Origin: JANQOH01 sp965243325
GTDB taxonomy: Bacteria > Pseudomonadota > Alphaproteobacteria > UBA7887
Direction: 5' to 3'
NCBI GenBank assembly: GCA_965243325.1
Contig: CBDEUQ010000003.1
Coordinates: 3,410,001-3,474,000, forward strand
Length of the DNA stretch: 64,000 bases
Every line of letters begins with the position of its first letter. Position 1 is the first letter of the stretch. The position numbers and the translations under genes are program-made. Below are positions 1 to 7,715 of the stretch, piece by piece. The notes below the pieces were generated by a model. That model did no database searches, had not been told where the DNA came from, and saw only the letters and a list, made by a program, of their open reading frames with translations.

Positions 1-238
1 GCGCAACGTGCCCCTTCGCCATGTCGCGAGGCTCCCCCCTTGGATCGACCGGAACGGTGGCAATCTATGGAACGGGCCCCGCCAAGGCAACGGCAGGCGA
101 TGCCGGCGTCAGGGCGCCGTCGCGGCACGATGCCGAAGGGCGGCCGACAACGGCCCGCCTCGGGGACGAAGAGCGGGCGACCTTCCTCTCAGCGGGGCCG
201 CGCGGGAGGTGTTCCCGTACCGGAGGCGCCGGACTCGC

Positions 239-895
239 TCACTCCGCCGGCGGGATCTCGAACCCGTGGACGGCGGCGAGGCTGCGGCCGCTTTCGATAC
301 CGTCGACCCACTCGGCCTCGGCGCGGCGTTTGGCCTCGGCGCGCTCGAGGACACGGTCCACCGACGACAGCGGCACCGCCACGACACCGTCGTCGTCGCC
401 CACGATCACGTCGCCCGGACAGACGCGGACGCCGCCCGCGCGCACCGGCAGGTCGACCGCGCCGCGCGGATCCAGCGCCGCGCCGTGCGGGATGGCGCCG
501 CGGCAGAACATGGCCAGCCCCAACTCCCGGATCTCCGCCGAATCGCGTACCAGGCCGTCGATCACGCAACCTGCGAGGCCGCCGCGCAGGGCGTCGCGCG
601 CCATGATCCCGCCGAGCGTTGCGTGGGAGTCGCCGCCGCCGCCGTCGACGACCAGGACCTCGCCGAGGCGCGCGACGGCGATCGCGACGATCGCCGCGCG
701 GACGGCACCGGGACTGAAGGCGGTCCGTGCCTGACCCACCAACCGGGTGCCGGCGGCGAGCGGCGCGATCGCCGCGGCCATGGTGTTGCGCCCGTCCATG
801 GCGTCCGACAGCAGCGTCGTCTCGAGCCTGGCAAGGCGGTCGCGGCGAGTGGCGTCGAGCACGGCGAAACCGACGGCGTGGCGGCGGACGGTCAT
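239..895 (-). CDS. RraA-like / HMG-aldolase family protein
   Basis: The protein has about 218 residues. The start at 895 was chosen because GAGGAG lies 6 bases upstream; the frame stays open further upstream without a better signal. The segment GLAGCVIDGLVRDSAEI matches the G-x-V-x-DG-x-x-RD core of the RraA/4-hydroxy-4-methyl-2-oxoglutarate aldolase family. In that family the core Arg and Asp hold the oxo-acid and the divalent metal. Family members cleave pyruvate-derived aldols, decarboxylate oxaloacetate, or (RraA proper) regulate RNase E. Substrate choice cannot be read from sequence, and no aromatic-degradation genes lie nearby, so a generic call is safest. It is cytoplasmic, with no signal peptide. 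It is divergent from the phosphotransferase gene, with about 80 bp between them that must hold both promoters. It lies outside the island and is presumably core genome. Confidence 0.85.
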   Translation of the reverse strand: MTVRRHAVGFAVLDATRRDRLARLETTLLSDAMDGRNTMAAAIAPLAAGTRLVGQARTAFSPGAVRAAIVAIAVARLGEVLVVDGGGGDSHATLGGIMARDALRGGLAGCVIDGLVRDSAEIRELGLAMFCRGAIPHGAALDPRGAVDLPVRAGGVRVCPGDVIVGDDDGVVAVPLSSVDRVLERAEAKRRAEAEWVDGIESGRSLAAVHGFEIPPAE

Positions 896-975
896 GGACG
901 ACTCCTCGATCCTGGCAAGTCGATGCATGGTACGGCAGGTACCCTCGATCATCGAGTCGGTCTAATATCGCCGCC

Positions 976-2040
976 ATGACCGACCGAGAGAGTTCGACGG
1001 AAGAGCTGATCCCGGTCCGCGACGCGCATCGCTTCGACGAGGTCGCGCTCGCGTCCTACCTGCGCGGCAGGGTGGATGGCGCGTCGGCACCGATGCGGGT
1101 GCGCCAGTTTCACGGCGGCCAGTCGAACCCGACGTTCGTGCTTGATTTCGGCACCTGCGACTACGTCATGCGCAAGAAGCCGCCGGGGAAACTGCTGCCC
1201 TCCGCCCATGCGGTCGAACGCGAATACCGCGTGCAGAAGGCGCTCGCGGGCACCGGTCTGCCGCTGGCGCGCATGGACCTCCTGTGCGAGGACAGCGAAG
1301 TCATCGGGACCCCGTTCTACGTCATGGAACGCAAACGCGGGCGCGTGTTCCATTCGGTGCTGATGCCCGATTCGAACCCGCACGAGCGGGCGCTGGTCTA
1401 CGGACACATGAACGAGTGCCTCGCGATCCTGCACCGGGTCGACTGGAGAGCCCTCGGGCTTGCCGACTTCGGCAAGCCGGGGAGCTACTTCGCCCGTCAG
1501 GTCAGCCGCTGGTCGAAGCAGTACGTCATGTCCAAGCAGCGCGAAATCGCCGCGATGGACCGGCTCATCGAATGGTTGCCGGAGCACCTGCCCGACGACA
1601 CCGAGACCACCGTCGTGCACGGCGACTACCGCCTCGGCAATTTGATGATCCATGCCGACAGGCCGGAAGTGGTCGCCGTGTTCGACTGGGAGCTGTCGAC
1701 CCTCGGCCATCCGCTCGCCGACCTGGGCTACAACCTGCTGCCCTGGGGCACCGACTACGAGAAGCATCTGGGCCTCGCCGGCGCCGATCTCGCGAGCCTC
1801 GGCATTCCGGATCGCGAAAGCTACATCGCGTCTTATTGCCGACACACGGGCCGCGCCGCGTTCGACCCCACGTTCTACGTCGCGTTCTCGCTGTTCCGCA
1901 GCGCGGCGATTGTCGAGGGCGTGTACGCGCGTGGCCTCGCCGGCAACGCGAGCAGCGCCGACGCGGCGAACTACGGCAACATGACCCGCCCGCAGGCGGA
2001 ACTTGCCTGGTCCCTGATCGAGCGCGCCGGTCTCGCCTGA
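976..2040 (+). CDS. APH-type phosphotransferase (acyl-CoA dehydrogenase-associated class)
   Basis: This 354-residue protein has a kinase-like aminoglycoside-phosphotransferase fold. The catalytic loop HGDYRLGN is at residues 215-222 and the metal-binding FDWE at 236-239, followed by the LGHPLADLGYNLL segment typical of the class. An N-terminal lobe with GGQSNPTFVLDFG resembles the nucleotide-binding region. The class is often encoded beside or fused to acyl-CoA dehydrogenases (ACAD10/11, FadE36-like) and is thought to phosphorylate hydroxy-acyl compounds. No acyl-CoA dehydrogenase is visible here, so the substrate is open. The start MTDRESS was chosen because the longer open frame upstream overlaps the divergent gene and looks non-coding. 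Core genome by position. Confidence 0.88.
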   Translation: MTDRESSTEELIPVRDAHRFDEVALASYLRGRVDGASAPMRVRQFHGGQSNPTFVLDFGTCDYVMRKKPPGKLLPSAHAVEREYRVQKALAGTGLPLARMDLLCEDSEVIGTPFYVMERKRGRVFHSVLMPDSNPHERALVYGHMNECLAILHRVDWRALGLADFGKPGSYFARQVSRWSKQYVMSKQREIAAMDRLIEWLPEHLPDDTETTVVHGDYRLGNLMIHADRPEVVAVFDWELSTLGHPLADLGYNLLPWGTDYEKHLGLAGADLASLGIPDRESYIASYCRHTGRAAFDPTFYVAFSLFRSAAIVEGVYARGLAGNASSADAANYGNMTRPQAELAWSLIERAGLA

Positions 2041-2142
2041 ACGCGCGGGGCAGAGGCGGCGCTTTCAAACGGACTCCCATCGTTCTAGACTGCCGGCTGC
2101 GAACTGAATTGGCGAACAATTCGACTTGGGAGGACGTGATCG

Positions 2143-2805
2143 ATGACGCTGAAAATCGGCGACACCGCGCCGGATTTCTCCGCCGACACCACGGAAGGCC
2201 GGATCGATTTCCATGACTGGATCGGCGACGGTTGGTGCGTGCTGTTCTCACACCCCAAGGACTTTACGCCGGTTTGTACGACCGAACTCGGTTACATGGC
2301 CAGGCTCAAGCCGGAGTTCGATAAGCGCAATACCAAGATCATCGGTCTCAGCGTCGACCCGGTGAGCGATCATGCTCGATGGGCGCAGGACATCGCGGAC
2401 ACCGGGGGCACCGCGGTCAACTACCCGCTCATCGGCGATCCCGATCTTTCGGTGGCCAAACGCTACGGCATGCTGCCCGCCGACGCGGGCGCCAGTTCGG
2501 AAGGCCGGACACCGGCCGACAACGCCACCGTCCGCAACGTCTACGTCATCGGCCCCGACAAGGCCGTCAAGCTCATGCTGTCGTATCCGATGAGCACGGG
2601 GCGCAACTTCGACGAGATTCTTCGCGTCGTCGATTCGCTCCAGTTGACGGCGAAGCACCAGGTCGCGACGCCCGTGAACTGGCGGGACGGCGACGACGTC
2701 ATCATCGTGCCGGCGGTCTCGGACGAGGCCGCGAGGGCGAAGTTCCCCGACGGTTGGCGGGCGCCGAAGCCCTACATGCGGTACGTTCCGCAACCGCGCG
2801 GCTGA
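2143..2805 (+). CDS. 1-Cys peroxiredoxin (Prx6-like)
   Basis: This 220-residue cytoplasmic peroxidase reduces hydrogen peroxide and alkyl hydroperoxides through one peroxidatic cysteine. The active-site string PKDFTPVCTTE spans residues 38-48 with Cys45 as catalytic residue. A long C-terminal arm (about 160-220, with WRDGDDVIIVP and a P-x-G-W block) is typical of the Prx6 subgroup and absent from AhpC. No second resolving cysteine is seen in the usual C-terminal place, which supports the 1-Cys call; Cys32 lies in a beta strand. It is preceded by about 100 bp carrying GGGAGG a short distance before the start, and followed by a strong hairpin at 2816-2845. It is a single-gene unit just before the two tRNAs. 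Confidence 0.93.
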   Translation: MTLKIGDTAPDFSADTTEGRIDFHDWIGDGWCVLFSHPKDFTPVCTTELGYMARLKPEFDKRNTKIIGLSVDPVSDHARWAQDIADTGGTAVNYPLIGDPDLSVAKRYGMLPADAGASSEGRTPADNATVRNVYVIGPDKAVKLMLSYPMSTGRNFDEILRVVDSLQLTAKHQVATPVNWRDGDDVIIVPAVSDEAARAKFPDGWRAPKPYMRYVPQPRG

Positions 2806-2815
2806 GATTCCCGGG

Positions 2816-2845
2816 GCGGCAGGGTGTCGTTTGACACCCTGCCGC
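2816..2845 (+). terminator. Hairpin after the peroxiredoxin gene
   Basis: A perfect 13-bp inverted repeat (2816-2828 with 2833-2845) encloses the 4-base loop GTTT, 10 bp after the peroxiredoxin stop codon. No U-run follows, so it is a GC-rich stem without a classical tail. Transcription termination or mRNA 3' protection is the likely role. Confidence 0.65.
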
Positions 2846-2870
2846 GGGGCCGCTAGACCGCCGCAGCGGC

Positions 2871-2945
2871 GGGCACGTAGCTCAGCGGGAGAGCACCGTC
2901 TTCACACGGCGGGGGTCGCTGGTTCAATCCCAGCCGTGCCCACCA
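2871..2945 (+). tRNA. tRNA-Val (anticodon CAC)
   Basis: The acceptor stem GGGCACG pairs with CGTGCCC, the D-loop sequence is GTAGCTCAGCGGGAGAGC, and the anticodon stem CCGTC/GGCGG encloses loop TTCACAC (anticodon CAC, reading GUG). The T-arm contains GGTTCAATCC and the CCA end is encoded. It lies 21 bp before the tRNA-Ser gene, so the two are probably co-transcribed. Confidence 0.95.
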
Positions 2946-2966
2946 GCGGCCTCGAACCGCGGCGCC

Positions 2967-3056
2967 GGATGGGTGGCCGAGCGGTCGAAGGCACCGGTCT
3001 TGAAAACCGGCAGGCGCGCGAGCGTCTCGTGGGTTCGAATCCCACCCCATCCGCCA
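2967..3056 (+). tRNA. tRNA-Ser (anticodon TGA), island attachment gene
   Basis: This is a 90-nt class II tRNA with a long variable arm. The acceptor stem GGATGGG pairs with CCCATCC, the anticodon stem CCGGT/ACCGG encloses loop CTTGAAA (anticodon TGA, reading UCA), the T-loop contains GGTTCGAATCC, discriminator G precedes the encoded CCA. Its last bases recur as a direct repeat at 61156-61170 beside an integrase gene, so its 3' end is the likely integration site. The gene itself is intact. Confidence 0.95.
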
Positions 3057-3057
3057 T
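3043..3057 (+). repeat. attL: 3' end of tRNA-Ser (15-bp direct repeat)
   Basis: CACCCCATCCGCCAT is identical to 61156-61170. Past the 15 bp, the two sites still agree at most of the next 20 positions without gaps, including a shared ATTAACAT. It covers the acceptor 3' strand, discriminator and CCA of the tRNA, the usual target of P4-like integrases. Confidence 0.75.
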
Positions 3058-3329
3058 ATTTTCATATTAACATATTGTAATACAAGGATTTTTTGAAACA
3101 AATCAACTATCAATCCCTCATTACATCCCTCACTATGTGCTCTGTGCTGGCCATCCGGCATTCTCGCCGCAACACGAGGTGTCGACCTCTCGCGACGTGC
3201 CCTCTCGACCCCATCAGCTGCGTGGACGTCGAGTGCCGGTTTAACAGCATCACCGCCGACCGTGGTACAGGCGGGACAAGCCCTATCAAGCGAGCCGGCC
3301 ACCGGGACGCAGGCGTGCACTACGCACTC
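3058..3329. other. Left arm of the island, no gene seen
   Basis: The first 60 bases are AT-rich, then composition returns to high GC. No convincing reading frame is seen. The palindrome TTGTAATACAA at 3075-3085 resembles the TGTTGTAATACGACA motif at 5527-5541 in front of the AbiE operon, so this may be a displaced or second copy of that control region. Confidence 0.4.
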
Positions 3330-5269
3330 TAAGCCGAAGTTCCCTGCCGTTTGAGGGCCGGATTCGCGTGTAAGGTGCGGATTCGCTTGGCCGTATGGCG
3401 TGCGCAATGGGCCCATATGTTCCCATGTAATGGACCGGTACATGGTTGACATGGCGTGTCATGTCCGGTATCGTCATTGCCATGTATGTCGACATCGTTC
3501 CGAACCGCACATCGCGCCCCGCCGTGCTCCTGCGCGAGGGCTGGCGCGAGGGCGGCCGGGTCCGCAAGCGCACCCTCGCCAACCTCACCGACTGGCCGGC
3601 CGAACAGGTCGAGGCGCTGCGCCGGGTGCTCAGGGGCGAGCGGCTGGTGGCCCCCGGGGAGGCGTTCGCGGTCGAGCGCTCGGTGCCGCACGGGCACGTC
3701 GAGATCGTGCTGGCGCTGGTCCGCCGGCTGGGGCTGGAGCGGGTGATCTCGCCGCGGCGCTGCCCGGAGCGCGACCGGGTACTGGCGATGGTGGTGGAAC
3801 GGCTGCTGCACCCGGCCTCGAAGCTGGCGACGACACGGCTGTGGCACACGACCACGCTGGCCGGGGAGCTCGGGGTCGGCGACGCCGACGAGGATGCGCT
3901 GTATGACGCGATGGACTGGCTGCTCGCCCGCCAGGCGCGGATCGAGCAGCGGCTGGCGCAGCGGCATCTCGGCGAGGGGGCGCCGGTGTTCGCGGACGTG
4001 AGCGGGAGCTACTACGAGGGGCGCACGTGTCCGTTGATGCGCTTCGGCTACAGCCGCGATGGGAAGCGGGGCAAGACGCAGGTGGTGTATGCGGTGCTGA
4101 GCGCGCCGGGCGGGTGTCCGGTCGCGGTGGAGGCATATCCGGGCGACACCTCGGATCCGTCGACGGTGCCGGATCAGGTGGGCAAGCTGCGGCAGCGGTT
4201 CGGTCTGCAGCGGATCGTGCTGGTGGGCGACCGGGGGCTGCTGACGCAGGCGCGGATCGAGGATCTGCAGCGCCATCCGGGGCTGGGCTGGGTGAGCGCG
4301 CTGCGCGCCCCGCAGGTGCGGGCGCTGGTCGAGCAGGAAGCGCTGCAGCTGTCGCTGTTCGACGCGCGGAACCTGGCCGAGCTGGCGTCGCCGGACTACC
4401 CGGGGGAGCGCCTGGTGGCGTGCCACAACCCGCTGCTGGCGGCGCAGCGCGCGCGCACGCGCGGCGCGCTGCTGGCCGCGACCGAGGCGGGGCTCGAGCG
4501 GGTGGCGCGGGAGGCGGCGCGGCGGACGAAGACGCCGCTGGGGGCGGCCGAGCTGGGGCGCAAGGTGGGCCGGGTGCTGGAGAAGCACAAGATGGCGAAG
4601 CACTTCATCTGGGAGGTCGTGGACGGCCGGCTGGCGTACCGGCGCAACGATGAGACGATCGCCGCCGAGGCCCGCCTGGACGGCCTCTACGTGCTGCGCA
4701 CCAGCGAACCGGAGGAGCGGCTGTCGGCGGCGGACACGGTGCGCACCTACAAGGGGTTGGCCGACGTCGAGCGGTGGTTCCGCGCCCTGAAGGGGCCGGA
4801 GATCCGGGTTCGCCCGATCCACCACCGCGAGGAGCGGCGGGTGCGCGCCCATCTGTTCGTCTGCCTGCTGGCGGGCTACCTGGAGTGGCACCTGCGACGC
4901 GCCCTGGCGCCGCTGCTGTTCGACGACGAGACGCTGGCCGAGGCGCGCCGCACGCGGGACCCGGTGGCCAGGGCCGCAGCGACGCCGCGGGCGCGGCGGA
5001 AGAAGGCGCGGCGGCGCACCGACGACGGCCAGCCGTTGCACAGCCTGGGCACGCTGCTCGCCGAACTGGCGACGCGCTGCCGCAACAACTGCAGGATCCC
5101 GGCCCAGCCCGAGGCGCCGGCGTTCACCCTGACCACGCAGCCGACGGCAACCCAGCAACGCGCCGCGGAGCTGATCGCCACGTTCCCAGTACCGGGAACC
5201 GCCTGAATCAGAAAAGCCCCTATCGGATCAGTCAGTTACCATCTTCATGCCCGGGGAACTTCGGTCTAA
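3330..5269 (+). mobile_element. IS1634-family insertion sequence
   Basis: One transposase gene is flanked by imperfect inverted ends. The left end at 3330-3346 (TAAGCCGAAGTTCCCTG) matches the complement of the right end near 5252-5268 at 14 of 17 positions, with CCGAAGTTCCC identical. Exact outer ends and target duplication were not fixed by eye. It separates the island's left arm from the AbiE operon and appears complete. Confidence 0.8.
3482..5206 (+). CDS. IS1634-family (IS4-like DDE) transposase
   Basis: This is a cut-and-paste DDE transposase of about 574 residues. The N-terminal MYVDIVPNR-x-S-x-PAVLLREG block is characteristic of IS1634 transposases and fixes the start at 3482; TTG 3446 and ATG 3461 lie in frame upstream. 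Catalytic acidic residues sit in VFADVSGSYYEG, LVGDRGLLT and YKGLADVERWFRALK, the last carrying the glutamate of the YREK-like region. The C-terminal tail is Arg/Lys-rich and extended. The frame is intact, so the element could be active. Base use matches the high-GC surroundings. Confidence 0.93.
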   Translation: MYVDIVPNRTSRPAVLLREGWREGGRVRKRTLANLTDWPAEQVEALRRVLRGERLVAPGEAFAVERSVPHGHVEIVLALVRRLGLERVISPRRCPERDRVLAMVVERLLHPASKLATTRLWHTTTLAGELGVGDADEDALYDAMDWLLARQARIEQRLAQRHLGEGAPVFADVSGSYYEGRTCPLMRFGYSRDGKRGKTQVVYAVLSAPGGCPVAVEAYPGDTSDPSTVPDQVGKLRQRFGLQRIVLVGDRGLLTQARIEDLQRHPGLGWVSALRAPQVRALVEQEALQLSLFDARNLAELASPDYPGERLVACHNPLLAAQRARTRGALLAATEAGLERVAREAARRTKTPLGAAELGRKVGRVLEKHKMAKHFIWEVVDGRLAYRRNDETIAAEARLDGLYVLRTSEPEERLSAADTVRTYKGLADVERWFRALKGPEIRVRPIHHREERRVRAHLFVCLLAGYLEWHLRRALAPLLFDDETLAEARRTRDPVARAAATPRARRKKARRRTDDGQPLHSLGTLLAELATRCRNNCRIPAQPEAPAFTLTTQPTATQQRAAELIATFPVPGTA

Positions 5270-5586
5270 GCAGGATTGTCCGCGCCATCCCCCAATCGAT
5301 CCAGTCAAGAGAATCCGACGAGATCGACTGCCACTCTCGGTACGGCTCGGTGCGTCTGGATCCCAACAAAATGCCAGTGACCGCCGTTCACAGGATGAGA
5401 CATGACCTCCTGCCTAGGCGCTATGGGCCTGCGCAGCTTCTTCACCGCACCGACTAGGCCCGAATCGACCCGGTAGAGCTTCGGATGGCGGCGCTCCCGT
5501 ACTTCACGCAAAAGCGAAGTTCCAAATGTTGTAATACGACAGCATTGCCATTAGATTTCTGACAAACCAGCAGGGGACACTGACCG
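5269..5586. other. Upstream region of the AbiE operon
   Basis: There is no gene in these 318 bases. The last 60 bases are AT-richer than the rest and carry the inverted repeat at 5527-5541, which I take as the control region of the following toxin-antitoxin genes. Confidence 0.4.
5527..5541. promoter_or_regulatory. Probable AbiEi operator
   Basis: TGTTGTAATACGACA is an imperfect 7-1-7 inverted repeat (6 of 7 positions pair), 45 bp before the abiEi start. AbiEi-type antitoxins are known to repress their own promoter by binding inverted repeats. A related palindrome lies at 3075-3085. The assignment rests on position and symmetry only. Confidence 0.5.
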
Positions 5587-6183
5587 ATGCGGGGCCTTCC
5601 CAAGCGCATCATGGAATACGCGGGGGCTCATCCGGAGGCGACGCCGCTGTGTCCAGGCGCCCTGCTTCACCTCGGCCACCGCGCGGCGGTCGACCAGGCA
5701 TTGTCACGCTTGGCCCGCTCGGGAGAGCTGATGCGGATCTGCCAGGGCGTTTACATGCGTCCCGTCGAGACCCGTTTCGGCTTGCGGGCGCCGCGTCTCG
5801 GCAAGGCCCTCGCCGCGCTGTCCGCACTCTGGGGCGAAACCATCGTGCCCTGCGGCGGCGCGGCGGCCAACCGCCTCGGGCTGACCACGCAGAATCCGGT
5901 CCGCGCGGTCTACCTGACCTCCGGCCCTAACCGCCGTCTTCACTTCGGATCGTCCGTCGTGGAGCTGCGGCACGCGCCGCGCTGGCAACTTGCGGCCCCG
6001 CACCGCAAGGCCGGCGATGTCATCCGCGCATTGGCATGGCTCGGTCCGGAAGAGGTCGATGACGGGCTGGAAGCGGTCCTGCCGACGCTTCGCGACGAGG
6101 ACCGCGACGAGCTATCGGCCGCGCGAGCCACCATGCCGAACTGGATGGCGCAACCGGTGAGCGCCCGCCTCTCGCATGGCTGA
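5587..6183 (+). CDS. abiEi: AbiEi-family antitoxin / transcriptional repressor
   Basis: This 198-residue protein has a winged helix-turn-helix at about residues 20-60 (ALLHLGHRAAVDQALSRLARSGELMRICQGVY), then a C-terminal domain. This is the architecture of AbiEi/DUF6088 antitoxins, which neutralise the AbiEii nucleotidyltransferase and repress the operon. Its stop overlaps the next start by 8 bp (6176-6183), so the two are translationally coupled, as expected for a toxin-antitoxin pair. The start follows AGGGGA at a somewhat long spacing. AbiE systems act as type IV toxin-antitoxins in phage abortive infection. The symbol is used at family level. Confidence 0.88.
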   Translation: MRGLPKRIMEYAGAHPEATPLCPGALLHLGHRAAVDQALSRLARSGELMRICQGVYMRPVETRFGLRAPRLGKALAALSALWGETIVPCGGAAANRLGLTTQNPVRAVYLTSGPNRRLHFGSSVVELRHAPRWQLAAPHRKAGDVIRALAWLGPEEVDDGLEAVLPTLRDEDRDELSAARATMPNWMAQPVSARLSHG

Positions 6184-7207
6184 GGCGCGGTATCAGGACC
6201 TTTCGGCCGACGACCGGCGCGACGCCTTGCAGGTGGCGGAGCGTGGCAGCACCCACAAGGCGCACCTTCTGGAGAAGGACATCTGGGTCGTTGCGACGCT
6301 CGGTGTCCTCTTCGACGGCCCTTTCGCCCAGCACCTGACCTTCAAGGGCGGCACTTCGCTGTCCAAGGTATGGCGCGCGATCCGGCGCTTCTCCGAAGAT
6401 GTCGACATCACCTACGACATCCGCGCCTTCGCGCCGGACTTGGTTTCCGGCGCCGGCGACGAGGCGCTTCCCCCGACCCGGAGCCAGGAGAAGCGTTGGA
6501 CTCGGGCGATCCGACCCCGCCTGACCGAGTGGGTCCGGGATCAGGCGCACCCGGTCGTCGAGGCCGGGCTCGCGCGGGCCGGATTCACCGCAGCATTTCG
6601 TGTCGAAGGGGACCGCCTTTACATCGCCTACGAGCCGCTGTTCGAGGAGACCGGATTGGTGCGCCCGGAAGTCATGGTGGAGTTCGGTGCGCGCTCCACG
6701 GGCGAGCCGCACACAATTCATCCGGTCGTTTGCGACGGAGCGGCGCATTTGCCCGATCTGGCGTTTCCCACGGCGAGTCCTGCGGTCATGCTGGCCGAGC
6801 GGACCTTCTGGGAAAAGGCGACCGCGATCCACGTCTTCTGCCGCCAGGAGCGACGGCGCGGCGAGCGGCTGTCCCGGCACTGGCACGATCTCGCACGTCT
6901 CGACGAGGCTGGCGTTGCCGGGCGCGCGTTGGCCGACCGCGCGCTCGCGCTCTCGGTCGCCCGCCACAAGGCAATGTTCTTCTCCGAGAACGACGCCACC
7001 GGCACCAGAATCGATTACGAAGCAGCGGTCTCCGGCGACCTGCAACTTGTGCCCGCCGGCGCCGCGCTTGCCGTACTCACCGACGACTACGCACGGATGC
7101 TGGCCGATGGCATGCTGCTCGATGACGCCGAACCGTTCGATGCGCTGATGGAGCGGTGCGCCGCGATCGAGGCGCGCGCCAACGCCGCGGGGTCGAGGAG
7201 CCGCTGA
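6176..7207 (+). CDS. abiEii: AbiEii-family nucleotidyltransferase toxin
   Basis: This is a 343-residue cytoplasmic nucleotidyltransferase. Residues 57-77 hold the family motif: K-GGT-S-L-S-K then RFSEDVDI, with GGT (58-60) and Asp75/Asp77 as metal-binding residues. EKDIW near residue 33 is another conserved block, and a Lys-containing region follows around FWEKATAI. AbiEii enzymes transfer nucleotides to cellular RNA acceptors and stop growth until countered by AbiEi. The length is normal and the frame intact. It overlaps abiEi upstream and shares one base (TGATG) with the truncated helicase gene downstream, so the three form one operon. Confidence 0.9.
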   Translation: MAEARYQDLSADDRRDALQVAERGSTHKAHLLEKDIWVVATLGVLFDGPFAQHLTFKGGTSLSKVWRAIRRFSEDVDITYDIRAFAPDLVSGAGDEALPPTRSQEKRWTRAIRPRLTEWVRDQAHPVVEAGLARAGFTAAFRVEGDRLYIAYEPLFEETGLVRPEVMVEFGARSTGEPHTIHPVVCDGAAHLPDLAFPTASPAVMLAERTFWEKATAIHVFCRQERRRGERLSRHWHDLARLDEAGVAGRALADRALALSVARHKAMFFSENDATGTRIDYEAAVSGDLQLVPAGAALAVLTDDYARMLADGMLLDDAEPFDALMERCAAIEARANAAGSRSR

Positions 7208-7659
7208 TGGACGTATTCGCCTTCCGTGAAGAACTCGTCGCCGAGTACGAACGCTTTTCCCGAAGCTTCGCCAAGATCCGCGCCGAAGATATCTCCCGCG
7301 AAGTCGATGCCGCCTACGATGCGGAACACTTCTGGCCTGCCCCGCTCATCCAGCTCAATCCGAACTTCGAGCCCGGCGGCTACATCGACGACTTGGTCGC
7401 CGACGGCACGCTCGATGCGGAGTGCGCGAAGGTGTTCCGGCTAAAGCGCGGGGACAACACATTCGGCGAGCGCCTCCTGCTCCACCGGCACCAGACGGAC
7501 GCCATCGAATCCGCGAAACGGACAGAGAGGTACGTCCTGACCACCGGCACGGGCTCCGGCAAATCACTCACCTACTTCATCCCAATCGTGGACGACGTGC
7601 TGCGGAGAAAGCGTGCCGGCGACACCTGCAACGGCATCCTCGTCGGTCACAATATATAA
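7207..7659 (+). pseudogene. DEAD/DEAH-type helicase, N-terminal fragment
   Basis: 150 residues remain. The N-terminal region (FREELVAEYERFSRSF, then FWPAPLIQLNPNFEPGG) and LLHRHQTDAI followed by TTGTGSGKS (Walker A) are the start of a large superfamily 2 helicase. The protein stops about 30 residues after Walker A, so Walker B and the second RecA domain are missing; family members usually exceed 1000 residues. The break at about 7650 coincides with the onset of AT-richer DNA and the STAND gene, so that insertion or a linked deletion probably destroyed it. It is coupled to abiEii by a TGATG overlap, suggesting a former three-gene defence operon. Confidence 0.75.
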
Positions 7660-7715
7660 TCACAGACTGCTGAAGGGGCTAAGACACCTTAATAAGGCAG
7701 CGTGGGCGATACATA

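Noticed and set aside
3329..5158. Long minus-strand open frame opposite the IS1634 transposase
   Set aside because: It is a shadow of the transposase gene; its Arg/Gln/His-rich composition is typical of antisense GC-rich sequence.
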